53,331 bases of DNA, taken from NCBI GenBank assembly GCA_002457055.1, contig NTKT01000016.1, positions 1 through 53,331 of the forward strand, in the 5' to 3' direction. Position numbers and translations under genes: made by a program. A model generated the notes under the pieces. That model was not told where the DNA came from. It did not search any database and was given only the letters and a program-made list of their open reading frames with translations. The stretch's first letter is position 1. Every line of letters begins with the position of its first letter. Shown here in pieces: positions 1 to 9,394 of this stretch. Source of the DNA: Rhodobacteraceae bacterium MED-G08. GTDB lineage: Bacteria > Pseudomonadota > Alphaproteobacteria > Rhodobacterales > Rhodobacteraceae.

Positions 1-284
<284 letters not shown>

Positions 285-401
285 TATGCCTCCCAAAGCG
301 ACTCTGGCCCAATTTTCTATCTATTAAATTAATAATACAGCTTAAAGTTTCATGGGTGATTTTTTTTGATATCTTCATTGACCAAAAAATTCCATATTTC
401 G

Positions 402-1985
402 CTAAAAGAGGCTACCCTGCTTAGGCACTCTACCTTTAGCGTCGGATTTGTTGTTTTGCTTGGCAACCGGTTTTTTTGTAATAGCGGTTTTGTTGGAGAT
501 ACAAACTCCAATTCTCCCATCTTTGAATTCTACTTCAAGCTCAACATTTTCAATGACCTCTGAAACAGAAGTCACGACTGATCCATCCGCTCTGATTACC
601 GAGTAACCACGATTTAAAGTTTCTTTATAACCAAGTGTTTCTCTTAGCCGATCCAGGTTATTTAAATTTGCTAGTCTTTGCACTATGATATTGGATCCTA
701 AGTTTAAAACACGTTGGGTTAACCGGTTTAAATTAAGTTCCTTTCTTTTAATCTCTCGATGCAAATCATTGGCTCGCAAATCACTCAGTTTTAGCTGAAG
801 CTTGATAGATTTTGTTTCTAAATTTTTCTTGAAACCAGCCCTTAATGATTGAAAATAATTTGTCTTTTTTTCATACTGCGCCTTTACCACTTGCTTCAGA
901 AACCGTGGCTGTAGACCTGCAAACACCCTCGCGCTCTGCAATTTGTTACGCTGAAGTAGACTTATGAGACCCCTGGGCAATCTTTCAGATGTAACATCCA
1001 ATCTTTGACTTTGTAACGCACAAAGTTCTTCACTTCTCGGCATCAACCTTGAAATATCAACCAATCTCTGCTCAGAAATTAATAGCTTTTGCTTGAGTTG
1101 CTGCCATTGTCTATTTACGATCTTATCTAAAGCTTTGGATATCTCACTTAAAACCGGAACTGCAATTTCTGCGGCAGCGGTTGGTGTGGGCGCCCTTACA
1201 TCGGAAACAAGGTCAATTAAAGTGGTGTCGGTCTCATGTCCTATTGCAGAAATCACAGGTATGTCCGATGCAGCAACAGCACGCAATACAATTTCTTCAT
1301 TGAAGCCCCATAAATCTTCCAATGATCCACCTCCCCGAGCCACAATTAGTAGATCTGGTTTCTTAATTTCATCAAATTCTGTCAATCTGTTGAAGCCATC
1401 AATAGCCCTGGACACCTCCAGCGCACACCTATCGCCTTGAACAGAAACGGGCCAAACTAAAACCTCTCTCGGAAAACGGTCTTTCAGCCGATGCAGTATA
1501 TCCCTTATCACCGCCCCGGATGAGGACGTTATGACGCCAATAACATCCGGCAAATAGGGTAAAGGCTTTTTCCTTGACACATCGAACATGCCTTCCTGCT
1601 TAAGCTTTTCTTTACGCTTTTCGAGCAAAGCCATCAATGCACCCTCACCCGCGGGCATGATCTGATCTACGATCAGTTGATATTTAGATTGAGCCCCGAA
1701 AGTGGTTAACTTTCCCGATGCAACAACTTCTAAACCCTCCTCTGGCATTGCTGGAAGATTTCGGACATTTCCCTTCCAAATAACTGCCGCTAAAACTGAC
1801 CTTTCATCCTTAAGATCCAAATAGATATGACCAGATCGGGGATTTGAAACTCGACCAATTTCACCTCGAATTCGAACGTATTCAAACTCACTTTCAATAA
1901 GCCCCTTAACAACGCCCGAAATTTCACTCACGCTATATTCAGGTTGGTTATCGCCCACTAGATTATTCTCTATTACTTCAGACAT
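402..1985 (-). CDS. xseA: Exodeoxyribonuclease VII large subunit
   Basis: The 527-residue product matches the XseA family along its length. It has an N-terminal OB-fold nucleic-acid-binding domain (about residues 17-115, with the RIRGEIGRVSNPRSGHIYLDLKD-type block), a central catalytic domain with VITSSSGAVIRDI, RGGGSLEDLW and SAIGHETDTTLID blocks, and a long helical C-terminal part. With XseB it forms exonuclease VII, which degrades single-stranded DNA bidirectionally into oligonucleotides in repair. The start at 1985 has an AGGGCGG-like ribosome site. The last five residues are QGSLF, resembling a sliding-clamp-binding pentapeptide. It diverges from purD across a 70-base promoter region. 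xseB is not in the window. Confidence 0.97.
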   Translation of the reverse strand: MSEVIENNLVGDNQPEYSVSEISGVVKGLIESEFEYVRIRGEIGRVSNPRSGHIYLDLKDERSVLAAVIWKGNVRNLPAMPEEGLEVVASGKLTTFGAQSKYQLIVDQIMPAGEGALMALLEKRKEKLKQEGMFDVSRKKPLPYLPDVIGVITSSSGAVIRDILHRLKDRFPREVLVWPVSVQGDRCALEVSRAIDGFNRLTEFDEIKKPDLLIVARGGGSLEDLWGFNEEIVLRAVAASDIPVISAIGHETDTTLIDLVSDVRAPTPTAAAEIAVPVLSEISKALDKIVNRQWQQLKQKLLISEQRLVDISRLMPRSEELCALQSQRLDVTSERLPRGLISLLQRNKLQSARVFAGLQPRFLKQVVKAQYEKKTNYFQSLRAGFKKNLETKSIKLQLKLSDLRANDLHREIKRKELNLNRLTQRVLNLGSNIIVQRLANLNNLDRLRETLGYKETLNRGYSVIRADGSVVTSVSEVIENVELEVEFKDGRIGVCISNKTAITKKPVAKQNNKSDAKGRVPKQGSLF

Positions 1986-2055
1986 TTACCGCCCTTGCTT
2001 TCTAATTAATGCAAGCATAAAACGCTGATAGATGGAGTCCAAGGGGTCTTGAAAC

Positions 2056-3321
2056 ATGAATATCCTTATACTTGGCAGTGGTGCTCGAGAACACTCTATA
2101 GCTTGGGCTGTCAAACAAAATCCAAAATGTAGTAGATTACTTGTGGCCCCTGGAAATGCCGGGATAGCAGATATTGCTGAAATTTCAAAGACCAACATTG
2201 AAAATTGCGACGAAGTAGTAGCTTTAGCAAGACGCGAGAAGATAGATTTTGTTATAATCGGCCCAGAAGCACCTCTGGCTGCCGGCGTTTCAGATGCACT
2301 TAAACATAATGGTTTCCTTGTCTTTGGCCCAACCCAAGCAGCCGCTAATTTAGAAGTTTCAAAGAGCTTTATGAAAGAAATATGCACGTCTGCGAATATA
2401 CCAACTGCAAAATACGCAAAGTTCAATGAACTGGGATCTGCAAAAGAATATGTAGAAGAACAGGGTGCTCCAATAGTAATAAAAGCTGATGGTCTCGCTG
2501 CCGGGAAAGGCGTTACTGTCGCAATGGATTTGCCAACTGCTTATCAAGCATTAGAAGATATATTTAATTCTGGTAATCAGAATCTAGAACCGAAAGTTGT
2601 TATTGAAGAGTTTATGGAGGGTGAGGAGGTATCGTTTTTTGTACTTTGTAATGGGCAAAAACTACTACCGATTGGAACAGCTCAAGACCATAAGCGCGTA
2701 GGCAATGGTGATACGGGACCAAATACAGGTGGAATGGGTGCTTACTCACCAGCACCTGTTTTAACAGGAAAGATTGAAGACACCGTAATTGAGGAAATCA
2801 TTAAACCAACTTTGCGTGAAATGGAGAGACGAGGCGAGCCATATCAAGGGGTGCTTTATGCAGGATTAATGATTAAAGATGAGAAGGCACGTTTGGTAGA
2901 GTATAACGCAAGATTTGGTGATCCAGAATGTCAACCTTTAATGATGAGATTAGGCGCGCAAGTCCTGGATTTACTTATAGCAACAAGCAACGGCGACTTA
3001 GATGAGTGCCAGATAAGTTGGGCCGACGATCATGCTCTTTGCGTAGTTATGGCATCTATTGGATATCCAGGCAAAATTAAAAAAGGATCTATTATAAAGG
3101 GTGTTAAAAACTTGTCTAGCTCCTCGTCCCAAATGTGCTTTCATGCAGGAACTACGAAAGAAGCCAATAATTTGGTAGCAAACAGTGGACGAGTTCTGAG
3201 CTTTACAGCAAGGGGGGGAACTTTGGCGGAAGCGCAATCAGTTGCTTATGAGATGGCCAAATCGATTGATTGGAAAGAAGGCTTCTATCGGACTGATATT
3301 GGGTGGAGAGCTTTATTGTAA
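2056..3321 (+). CDS. purD: Phosphoribosylamine-glycine ligase (GAR synthetase)
   Basis: This ATP-grasp enzyme of 421 residues (normal PurD length) joins glycine to phosphoribosylamine in the second step of de novo purine synthesis. The N-terminus NILILGSGAREHSIAW is the diagnostic PurD start. Further signatures are IGPEAPLAAG, KADGLAAGKGV (ATP-grasp) and the metal/ATP-binding block GDTGPNTGGMGAYSPAP near residues 220-236, then ARFGDPECQ. The ribosome site AAGGGG lies at 2041-2046, about 9 bases before the ATG. The gene is monocistronic. It diverges from xseA and converges on the ferredoxin gene with a 20-base spacer that holds no obvious terminator. Confidence 0.98.
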   Translation: MNILILGSGAREHSIAWAVKQNPKCSRLLVAPGNAGIADIAEISKTNIENCDEVVALARREKIDFVIIGPEAPLAAGVSDALKHNGFLVFGPTQAAANLEVSKSFMKEICTSANIPTAKYAKFNELGSAKEYVEEQGAPIVIKADGLAAGKGVTVAMDLPTAYQALEDIFNSGNQNLEPKVVIEEFMEGEEVSFFVLCNGQKLLPIGTAQDHKRVGNGDTGPNTGGMGAYSPAPVLTGKIEDTVIEEIIKPTLREMERRGEPYQGVLYAGLMIKDEKARLVEYNARFGDPECQPLMMRLGAQVLDLLIATSNGDLDECQISWADDHALCVVMASIGYPGKIKKGSIIKGVKNLSSSSSQMCFHAGTTKEANNLVANSGRVLSFTARGGTLAEAQSVAYEMAKSIDWKEGFYRTDIGWRALL

Positions 3322-3341
3322 TGTCACCATTTAACACAGAA

Positions 3342-3668
<327 letters not shown>

Positions 3669-3765
3669 TCACTCTCTTCGCTTAAATAAATTTTTATAAG
3701 CGACTACTTAACCTTCAAAAAGGAAATTTGCGACCCCTGATTTTATATCTTGCGACAAAATAACA

Positions 3766-4140
3766 ATGTTCTATATTTGTTCTATGTCTTACGAAGAGCT
3801 TTATAACTGGCCTAAACCCCCTAGTGCGTGTCCCGCAAATATGCTTAAAAAGGCAGCCCATTTGACTCCAATTTGTGTCGCAGGTTTGGTAATTTTACGC
3901 CAAAGACCAGGCACGGCAAAGGGAGTTATCTTCCTTACTTTAGAGGATGAAACAGGTTACGCAAATATAATAATTTGGCGCAAGGTATATGAAAAAAATA
4001 GACGTGCTATAATATCAGGAAGACTGTTACGAATTACTGGTAAACTCCAACATGAAGGAGACACAACCCACGTAGTAGCTGAAAAAATTGAAGATATTTC
4101 GGACCTTTTGGACAAATTAATTTTCTCTAAAAGCCAATAA
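3766..4140 (+). CDS. Orphan OB-fold protein resembling the C-terminus of error-prone DNA polymerase DnaE2
   Basis: The 124-residue product from about residue 37 on (VAGLVILRQRPGTAKGV, then TLEDETGYANIIIW, ending in the VVAEKIEDISDLL stretch) matches the C-terminal OB-fold (nucleic-acid-binding) domain of DnaE2/ImuC. None of the PHP, palm, finger or thumb domains of a roughly 1,000-residue polymerase is present. The first ~36 residues are not recognisable. Starts at 3766 or 3784 (Met7) both lack a clear Shine-Dalgarno. No imuA or imuB is nearby. Either it is a relic of a deleted dnaE2, or a stand-alone OB protein kept by selection. The open frame and well-kept core favour the second only modestly. 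Confidence 0.7.
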   Translation: MFYICSMSYEELYNWPKPPSACPANMLKKAAHLTPICVAGLVILRQRPGTAKGVIFLTLEDETGYANIIIWRKVYEKNRRAIISGRLLRITGKLQHEGDTTHVVAEKIEDISDLLDKLIFSKSQ

Positions 4141-4142
4141 AA

Positions 4143-4160
4143 GATTAAATTAGTTTAATC
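4143..4160 (-). terminator. Possible weak terminator hairpin after degQ
   Basis: A perfect 7-bp inverted repeat, GATTAAA (4143-4149) and TTTAATC (4154-4160), with a 4-base TTAG loop, overlaps the degQ stop codon region. In the minus direction it is followed by TTTTATTGG, a short U-rich tract. The stem has only one G-C pair, so it is a weak intrinsic terminator at best. It sits in the 14-base gap between two convergent genes. Confidence 0.35.
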
Positions 4161-5621
4161 ATCTATAGGTAACACTACAAACCTTGGCTGCCCATCTCGG
4201 CGAACTAGCAACAATACAGATTCTCGACCAGCTTTCTTCGCTTCGTCAATTCGAGTAAGAAAATCACCCAAAGTGGAAACTGCTTTTTGACCAGCATCGC
4301 TAATTATGTCGCCAGGCCTAATACCCTTGTCAAATGCAACACTCTCTTCTCCCACTTCCATCACTATTAGACCTGAGCTTTCAGATGGAAGATCCATCTC
4401 TTGCCTTTGAACATCCGTAATCTCTATTAAAGACATTCCCAATATGGTTTGCGGCTCTTCTTTCTTTGGTACTATTTCTTGCCGTTGGGCTAATGCGTCA
4501 GGATCAGGCCTCTGCCCTAGTGTGATCGATAAGGTCTGCTCGCTACCCTCTCTTACAATAATAGCATTAACTGTTTTGCCAACTGCTGTTTTACCCACAA
4601 GTCTTACAAGTTCTCCCGAACTTCCTACATCTTGCCCGTCGAAAGATATAATTATATCCATGCTTTTCAGTCCAGCATCCAAAGCAGGACCATCAAAAAC
4701 GTCTAAAACTATTGCACCCGAGGTATCTGACAAGCCAAGAGCCTCTGCCATATCATCAGTAACATTTCCAATGTTAACACCTAACCAGCCTCGCCGAACT
4801 TCTCCAAATTCTCGCAGTTGATCTACTACTGGAGCGACCACATTGGATGACATTGAAAAACCTATGCCTATCGAACCCCCATTTGGCGACAAAATAGCTG
4901 TATTTACACCAACAACTTCACCGTCCATATTGAATAGAGGCCCTCCAGAGTTACCCCGGTTTATCGCTGCATCGGTTTGTATGTAATCATCATAGGCACC
5001 AGAAAGTTCTCTATTTCTGGCTGAGATTATTCCTACAGATACTGAGAAACCCTGGCCTAGTGGGTTTCCCACAGCCATTACCCAATCTCCTACCTTAGAA
5101 ATATCGCTATTACCGAATTGCACGAAGGGTAGATCTACATCGTGCTCAACTTTAAGCAGCGCTATATCAATATTCTTATCTACACCGACAACCTTTGCCT
5201 CAAGCTCTATACCATCTCTAAATTCTATGCGTATCTCGTCAGCGTCTTCAATCACGTGGTTGTTCGTTATTACGTACCCGTCATTAGAAATAACAAACCC
5301 TGATCCCAAAGCTGAAGAGTTTCTTGGAGCTCCATTGCCCCCGTTACGATCCTGAAAATCACGGAAAAGATCTTCAAATGGACTACCCTCCGGCACTATC
5401 CCTTGTGGACCAACTGGAGCCGTAACCGTTGTAGATGTAGTGATGTTTACCACAGCAGGACTGACTTTCTCGACCAGTGGTGCGAGGCTTTCTGGGGCAG
5501 CTTTTATTATACTTGCAGTTAGTTGAATAATCAAAAAACAAGAAACCAAAAAAAGTATCCTAGCTTGGCTTCTTACTTCTACTGTTCTGCCGCGCACGAG
5601 AAATTGCGATTTATAAAGCAT
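4155..5621 (-). CDS. degQ: DegQ/HtrA (Do family) periplasmic serine endoprotease
   Basis: The 488-residue product carries a signal peptide (hydrophobic about residues 22-39, cleavage likely near KA-AP at 41). The trypsin-like domain has the complete triad His122 (NNHVI), Asp152 (NIDIALLKV) and Ser225 (GNSGGPLF). Two PDZ domains follow (about 270-360 and 390-480). It degrades or refolds damaged envelope proteins. It lies downstream of hflK-hflC-DUF2065, so membrane and periplasmic quality-control genes are grouped, although a 124-base gap leaves room for its own promoter. The N-terminus before the signal is rather long, but no better start exists. DegP versus DegQ cannot be settled from sequence alone. 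Confidence 0.96.
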   Translation of the reverse strand: MLYKSQFLVRGRTVEVRSQARILFLVSCFLIIQLTASIIKAAPESLAPLVEKVSPAVVNITTSTTVTAPVGPQGIVPEGSPFEDLFRDFQDRNGGNGAPRNSSALGSGFVISNDGYVITNNHVIEDADEIRIEFRDGIELEAKVVGVDKNIDIALLKVEHDVDLPFVQFGNSDISKVGDWVMAVGNPLGQGFSVSVGIISARNRELSGAYDDYIQTDAAINRGNSGGPLFNMDGEVVGVNTAILSPNGGSIGIGFSMSSNVVAPVVDQLREFGEVRRGWLGVNIGNVTDDMAEALGLSDTSGAIVLDVFDGPALDAGLKSMDIIISFDGQDVGSSGELVRLVGKTAVGKTVNAIIVREGSEQTLSITLGQRPDPDALAQRQEIVPKKEEPQTILGMSLIEITDVQRQEMDLPSESSGLIVMEVGEESVAFDKGIRPGDIISDAGQKAVSTLGDFLTRIDEAKKAGRESVLLLVRRDGQPRFVVLPIDD

Positions 5622-5745
5622 ATTGTCGATCCGAAGTTTTTTTAAAGTTGAACTGAATGAGACGTATTTATGTTTTTATACAGATAGGGTGGCAATCATA
5701 TTACGACAATAGCTCGGTATAAAAATTGAATAGCTTTTACAATCA

Positions 5746-5940
5746 TTAGCTTAGAAATTTTACTACGCACAAAATCGATGTGCCTGCTAATGCCATTGAG
5801 GCCCCTAGCATTCTCCTCTGCTGAATTGACGTTTTAGCTACTATTTTTACAACGCTTTCTACTAAGGAGGGCGCAGCTAAATAAACTATACCCTCCAACA
5901 AAAAAAGCAATCCTACTCCCCAAAAAAGAGTCGTTATCAT
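5746..5940 (-). CDS. DUF2065 family small membrane protein
   Basis: The 64-residue protein has two predicted membrane helices (about 4-22 and 44-62) and the family look of YjeT/DUF2065: a GLLFLLEGIVYLAAP first helix, then QQRRMLGASMALAG. Its ATG overlaps the hflC stop codon (ATGA, 5937-5940), so translation is coupled. DUF2065 genes commonly follow hflC. Function is unknown, but position suggests a link to the HflKC-FtsH complex. Confidence 0.88.
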   Translation of the reverse strand: MITTLFWGVGLLFLLEGIVYLAAPSLVESVVKIVAKTSIQQRRMLGASMALAGTSILCVVKFLS

Positions 5941-6809
5941 TGCAGACCAATATCTGACTTGAGGTAATCAAAAAATTCAGAATCAGGTGAAATCACCATG
6001 GTAGAGTTCTTTCCTTGAAGAGCATTTTTGTATGCTGTCAAAGACCGGTAAAATTCAAAAAACTCTGGATCTTCTCCAAATGCATTTGCAAAAATAGCAT
6101 TACGTTCTGCATCCGCTTCACCACGAATAATTTCACCATCGCGACGAGCATCCGATACTATCTCAACTTCGGTTCTGTCAGCTAACGCTCTAACTCGTTG
6201 AGCAGCTTCGTTGCCTCTGGCTATTTCGTCAGCTGCTTCACGTTCTCTCTCTGCTCTCATCCGGGCAAAGGTAGCATCTAGGTTTGCTCTGGGAAGATCA
6301 GTCCGTTTAAGCCGCACGTCAATTACCTCAATACCAATGGCACGGCCCTTGACAATAGCTCCACTTAAAATGCGCTCCATCAATAAAGCGCGATCTGAAC
6401 TTAAAATATCATTAGATGAGACTGAACCAAGGACTTCCCTTAACTCATTCCGTAAAATACCATCTAATCTACCTTCCGCAGCTAACTCTCCACCTGTACC
6501 AACTGCTTCTCTAAATTGATTAACATCTGATATACGGTATCGCGTAAATGCATCAACAACCAAACGGCGATCATCCAGAGGGGTAACTTCAAGAGGGTCT
6601 ATTACACTACTGAGTATTCTGTCTTCATAGTACACCACATTTTGGATGAAAGGTACTTTGAAAGATAGCCCAGGCTCCTCGTTTATGGCAACTACCCTAC
6701 CAAACTGTAAAACTAACGCTTTGTTTCTTTCGTCAACTATAAAAACTGATGAGAGAGCTAAAACTAGAATCACAACTAAAGCGGGGATTAAATATGAAAT
6801 TCTACGCAT
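5937..6809 (-). CDS. hflC: FtsH protease modulator HflC
   Basis: The 290-residue SPFH/prohibitin-family protein has one N-terminal membrane anchor (about 5-23) and a large periplasmic SPFH domain with DERNKALVLQFGRV near the anchor. A charged helical segment follows (about 180-245, ERERREAADEIARGNE-like coiled coil). With HflK it forms a cage around FtsH and modulates degradation of membrane proteins. The start codon overlaps the hflK stop (TAATG at 6807-6811), which is tight translational coupling, and its own stop overlaps the DUF2065 start. Confidence 0.96.
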   Translation of the reverse strand: MRRISYLIPALVVILVLALSSVFIVDERNKALVLQFGRVVAINEEPGLSFKVPFIQNVVYYEDRILSSVIDPLEVTPLDDRRLVVDAFTRYRISDVNQFREAVGTGGELAAEGRLDGILRNELREVLGSVSSNDILSSDRALLMERILSGAIVKGRAIGIEVIDVRLKRTDLPRANLDATFARMRAEREREAADEIARGNEAAQRVRALADRTEVEIVSDARRDGEIIRGEADAERNAIFANAFGEDPEFFEFYRSLTAYKNALQGKNSTMVISPDSEFFDYLKSDIGLQ

Positions 6810-7930
6810 TACTTATTCTCCCTGCGCAAATCGTTTAACGGCAAGTATGGAACAACGCCTTGGCCACCACCACTTTCGTCAATTATTACTTTCTCAACGT
6901 CAGAAAAAACCTGCTCCATTGTTTCTATATATAACCGTTTTCTAGTAACTTCGGGTGCTTTTTTGTATTCTCGAAGGACAGCAGTAAACCTGCTAGCCTC
7001 ACCAGTCGCTCCATTTACTACCTGAGCCCTGTAACCTTCTGCCTGTTCTAAGGTTTGGGCTGCCTCACCCCGAGCCTGGGCAAGCACCCTGTTTGCGTAC
7101 GCATCCGCCTGCTTTTCAAGTCGATCTCGCTCCTGCTCAGCAGCTTGAACCTCTCTAAACGCATCAATTACCTGCTCGGGAGGATCCGCTCTGTCGAAGT
7201 TAACACGCACTACGTTGATACCACTGTCATAACGATCCAGGGTAAGTTGTATAAGTTCTTGCAACCTTGAGGCGATAGAACCACGATCTCGGTTTAGGAT
7301 CGGAGCTAGCTCGGATTGAGCTATAATTTCACGCATTGCAGACTCTGCTACCGCACGGATTGTAATCTGCGGATCCCTCAAATTGAAGAGATACTCGGCG
7401 GGATCCCGAATATTCCAAACAACTTCGAAGTCTATATCAACAATATTTTCGTCCCCAGTAAGCATAAGGCCTGCATCTGATCCACGACCACCAACACCAA
7501 TTTGCTCGTTCTGTTCGCGAGTGACCGGCAAGACCTCTTTAGTTACTAATGGCCAAGGCGCAAAGTTCAAACCAGGATTTCCAATCGATGAAAATTTTCC
7601 TAGAAACAACTCTACCGATTTTTCTTCAGGTTTAACTGTATAAAAACTTGCAAATGCCCATAGACCCGCAATTAGTAAAAAAATTAGTACAAAGCTATTG
7701 CGGCCCATACCCCCGTCACCAGAATTACCCGAGCCACGGCCACCTCTTTTCGAACCTCCGCCCATGAGCACACGTAGTTGTTCTTGGCCCTTTTTAAGCA
7801 TATCATCAATTTCTGGAGGAATTTGCCCCTGATTGCTATTTTTAGGAGGCCTTCCACCGTCATTGCCATTGCTGGGACGCTTCGGTCCTCCAGATCCACC
7901 GCCCCAAGGGCCGCCAGAATTACCCGCCAT
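6809..7930 (-). CDS. hflK: FtsH protease modulator HflK
   Basis: The 373-residue product has the typical Gly/Asn-rich cytoplasmic N-terminus (residues 1-76), one membrane helix (about 79-98), an SPFH domain beginning at FYTVKPEEKSVEL, and a long charged coiled-coil segment (about 255-330). It is the partner of HflC in the membrane complex that regulates FtsH. A ribosome site AAGGAA precedes the ATG at 7930, and a TATACT box lies upstream in the 60-base gap to gor. It is the first gene of hflK-hflC-DUF2065. Confidence 0.96.
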   Translation of the reverse strand: MAGNSGGPWGGGSGGPKRPSNGNDGGRPPKNSNQGQIPPEIDDMLKKGQEQLRVLMGGGSKRGGRGSGNSGDGGMGRNSFVLIFLLIAGLWAFASFYTVKPEEKSVELFLGKFSSIGNPGLNFAPWPLVTKEVLPVTREQNEQIGVGGRGSDAGLMLTGDENIVDIDFEVVWNIRDPAEYLFNLRDPQITIRAVAESAMREIIAQSELAPILNRDRGSIASRLQELIQLTLDRYDSGINVVRVNFDRADPPEQVIDAFREVQAAEQERDRLEKQADAYANRVLAQARGEAAQTLEQAEGYRAQVVNGATGEASRFTAVLREYKKAPEVTRKRLYIETMEQVFSDVEKVIIDESGGGQGVVPYLPLNDLRRENK

Positions 7931-7990
7931 TAATTTTTCCTTTTTGTTAGCGTGTGCTTTTTAGTATAACTGGGAATTAATCTGTAAATT

Positions 7991-9352
7991 TCAACTACTC
8001 CGTATTGGTTTTTGCATAGTAACTATCTCTTCCGAAAGCGTTGGATGGACGGGCAAAGTGTTATCAAAGTCCTTTTTCGTTGCCCCTATACTTAGTGCAA
8101 TTGCTGCCATTTGGATCATCTCACCCGCGCCAGGTGCGACGATATGCACCCCTAAAACCTTATCTGTTTTTTTACACACTACCAACTTGATGAAAGATTT
8201 ATCCTCATTATCAGCAAACCCAGTCTTCATTGGTTTAAAATATGTTGTAAATATATCAACTGGGCCTCGTTCAACAGCTAATTCCTCACTTAAACCAACC
8301 GTGCCCATTTCTGGTTTTGTAAATATTGCTGTAGGAATACAATTATAATCTAAAAAAGTTGGATTTTTATGAAAAACAGTTTCAACAAAAGCCATAGCCT
8401 CTTTGATTGCAACAGGCGTAAGCTGTTTTCGGTTAGTGAGGTCACCAATTGCGTAAATAGAACCGATTGAAGACCTGGAGTATTTATCAACCAAAACCTC
8501 ATCATTTATACCGAATTTCAAGCCAGTTGATCCAATTTGCAGTCCCTTTGAATTGGGAGTGCGGCCTGTGGCAAATAAAATCTGGTCAAAATATTGATCC
8601 CGCCCAAAACTATCAGTAACATGAAAACCGTTTTTTTCTTTCTCTATTTTTAGTACATTCACACCAAATTGTAGATCTATGCCATTTGATTTCATTTGGG
8701 TGGCAACAAGAGAAGTAGCTTCAATATCAAAACCTCGGAGGATAGTATTACCTCTGCAGAACTGAGTTACGCCAGAACCAAAGCCGTTGAATATTGAAGA
8801 AAATTCACATGCAATATAGCCACCACCAACAACTAAAAGCTTTTCAGGGAGGGCACTCAACGAAAAAACCTGATCCGATGTTATTACATTATCAATTCCA
8901 GGTATATCTGGTAAGTCCGGTTTGCCTCCAGTAGCGAGCAGGATATACTCCGACGTAATTTGTGTCCCACTCTCCAACTCAATAGTATGAGCATCGACAA
9001 CTTTCGCACGCTGATCAAACGTTTGAACGCCTGAATTCTTTAAAAGATTACGATATATTCCTTCCAATCTAGATACTTCAGCGTTCAGTTTTTTTGAGAA
9101 AAGATCCCAGTCGATTCTGTTCGCTTTTGGCAGCTCCCATCCATACGCTACAGCTTCCCTGAATGCAGAGGGAAAATCAGAAGAAAACACCATGAGCTTT
9201 TTAGGCACGCATCCTCGAATGACACACGTACCGCCATATCTATCCATTTCAGCCAGCCCAACGCGTTTGTCACGCAATGCGGCAGTTACTCGGGCAGCTC
9301 TAACCCCGCCTGAACCGCCACCTATAACAAACAAATCAAAATCATAGCCCAT
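7991..9352 (-). CDS. gor: Glutathione-disulfide reductase
   Basis: The 453-residue FAD/NAD(P)H disulfide oxidoreductase has an FAD-binding GGGSGGVRAA (11-20), a redox-active disulfide Cys43/Cys48 in GGTCVIRGCVPKK, and an NADPH-binding GGGYIACEF. The C-terminal dimerisation domain carries the catalytic His-Glu in HPTLSEE near residue 437. RGCVPKK is usual for glutathione reductases and separates it from lipoamide dehydrogenases. It regenerates GSH from GSSG with NADPH. It lies 42 bases downstream of rpiA, probably co-transcribed, so an NADPH consumer sits beside a pentose-phosphate gene. Confidence 0.95.
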   Translation of the reverse strand: MGYDFDLFVIGGGSGGVRAARVTAALRDKRVGLAEMDRYGGTCVIRGCVPKKLMVFSSDFPSAFREAVAYGWELPKANRIDWDLFSKKLNAEVSRLEGIYRNLLKNSGVQTFDQRAKVVDAHTIELESGTQITSEYILLATGGKPDLPDIPGIDNVITSDQVFSLSALPEKLLVVGGGYIACEFSSIFNGFGSGVTQFCRGNTILRGFDIEATSLVATQMKSNGIDLQFGVNVLKIEKEKNGFHVTDSFGRDQYFDQILFATGRTPNSKGLQIGSTGLKFGINDEVLVDKYSRSSIGSIYAIGDLTNRKQLTPVAIKEAMAFVETVFHKNPTFLDYNCIPTAIFTKPEMGTVGLSEELAVERGPVDIFTTYFKPMKTGFADNEDKSFIKLVVCKKTDKVLGVHIVAPGAGEMIQMAAIALSIGATKKDFDNTLPVHPTLSEEIVTMQKPIRSS

Positions 9353-9394
9353 TAAATTTACTCAACCATTTTTTTGTAATGGCTTTTAAGAATC

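Noticed and set aside
1986..2426. 146-codon open frame on the minus strand opposite purD
   Set aside because: It lies entirely antisense to a well-supported PurD and the purD promoter, has no recognisable domain, and is a shadow frame.
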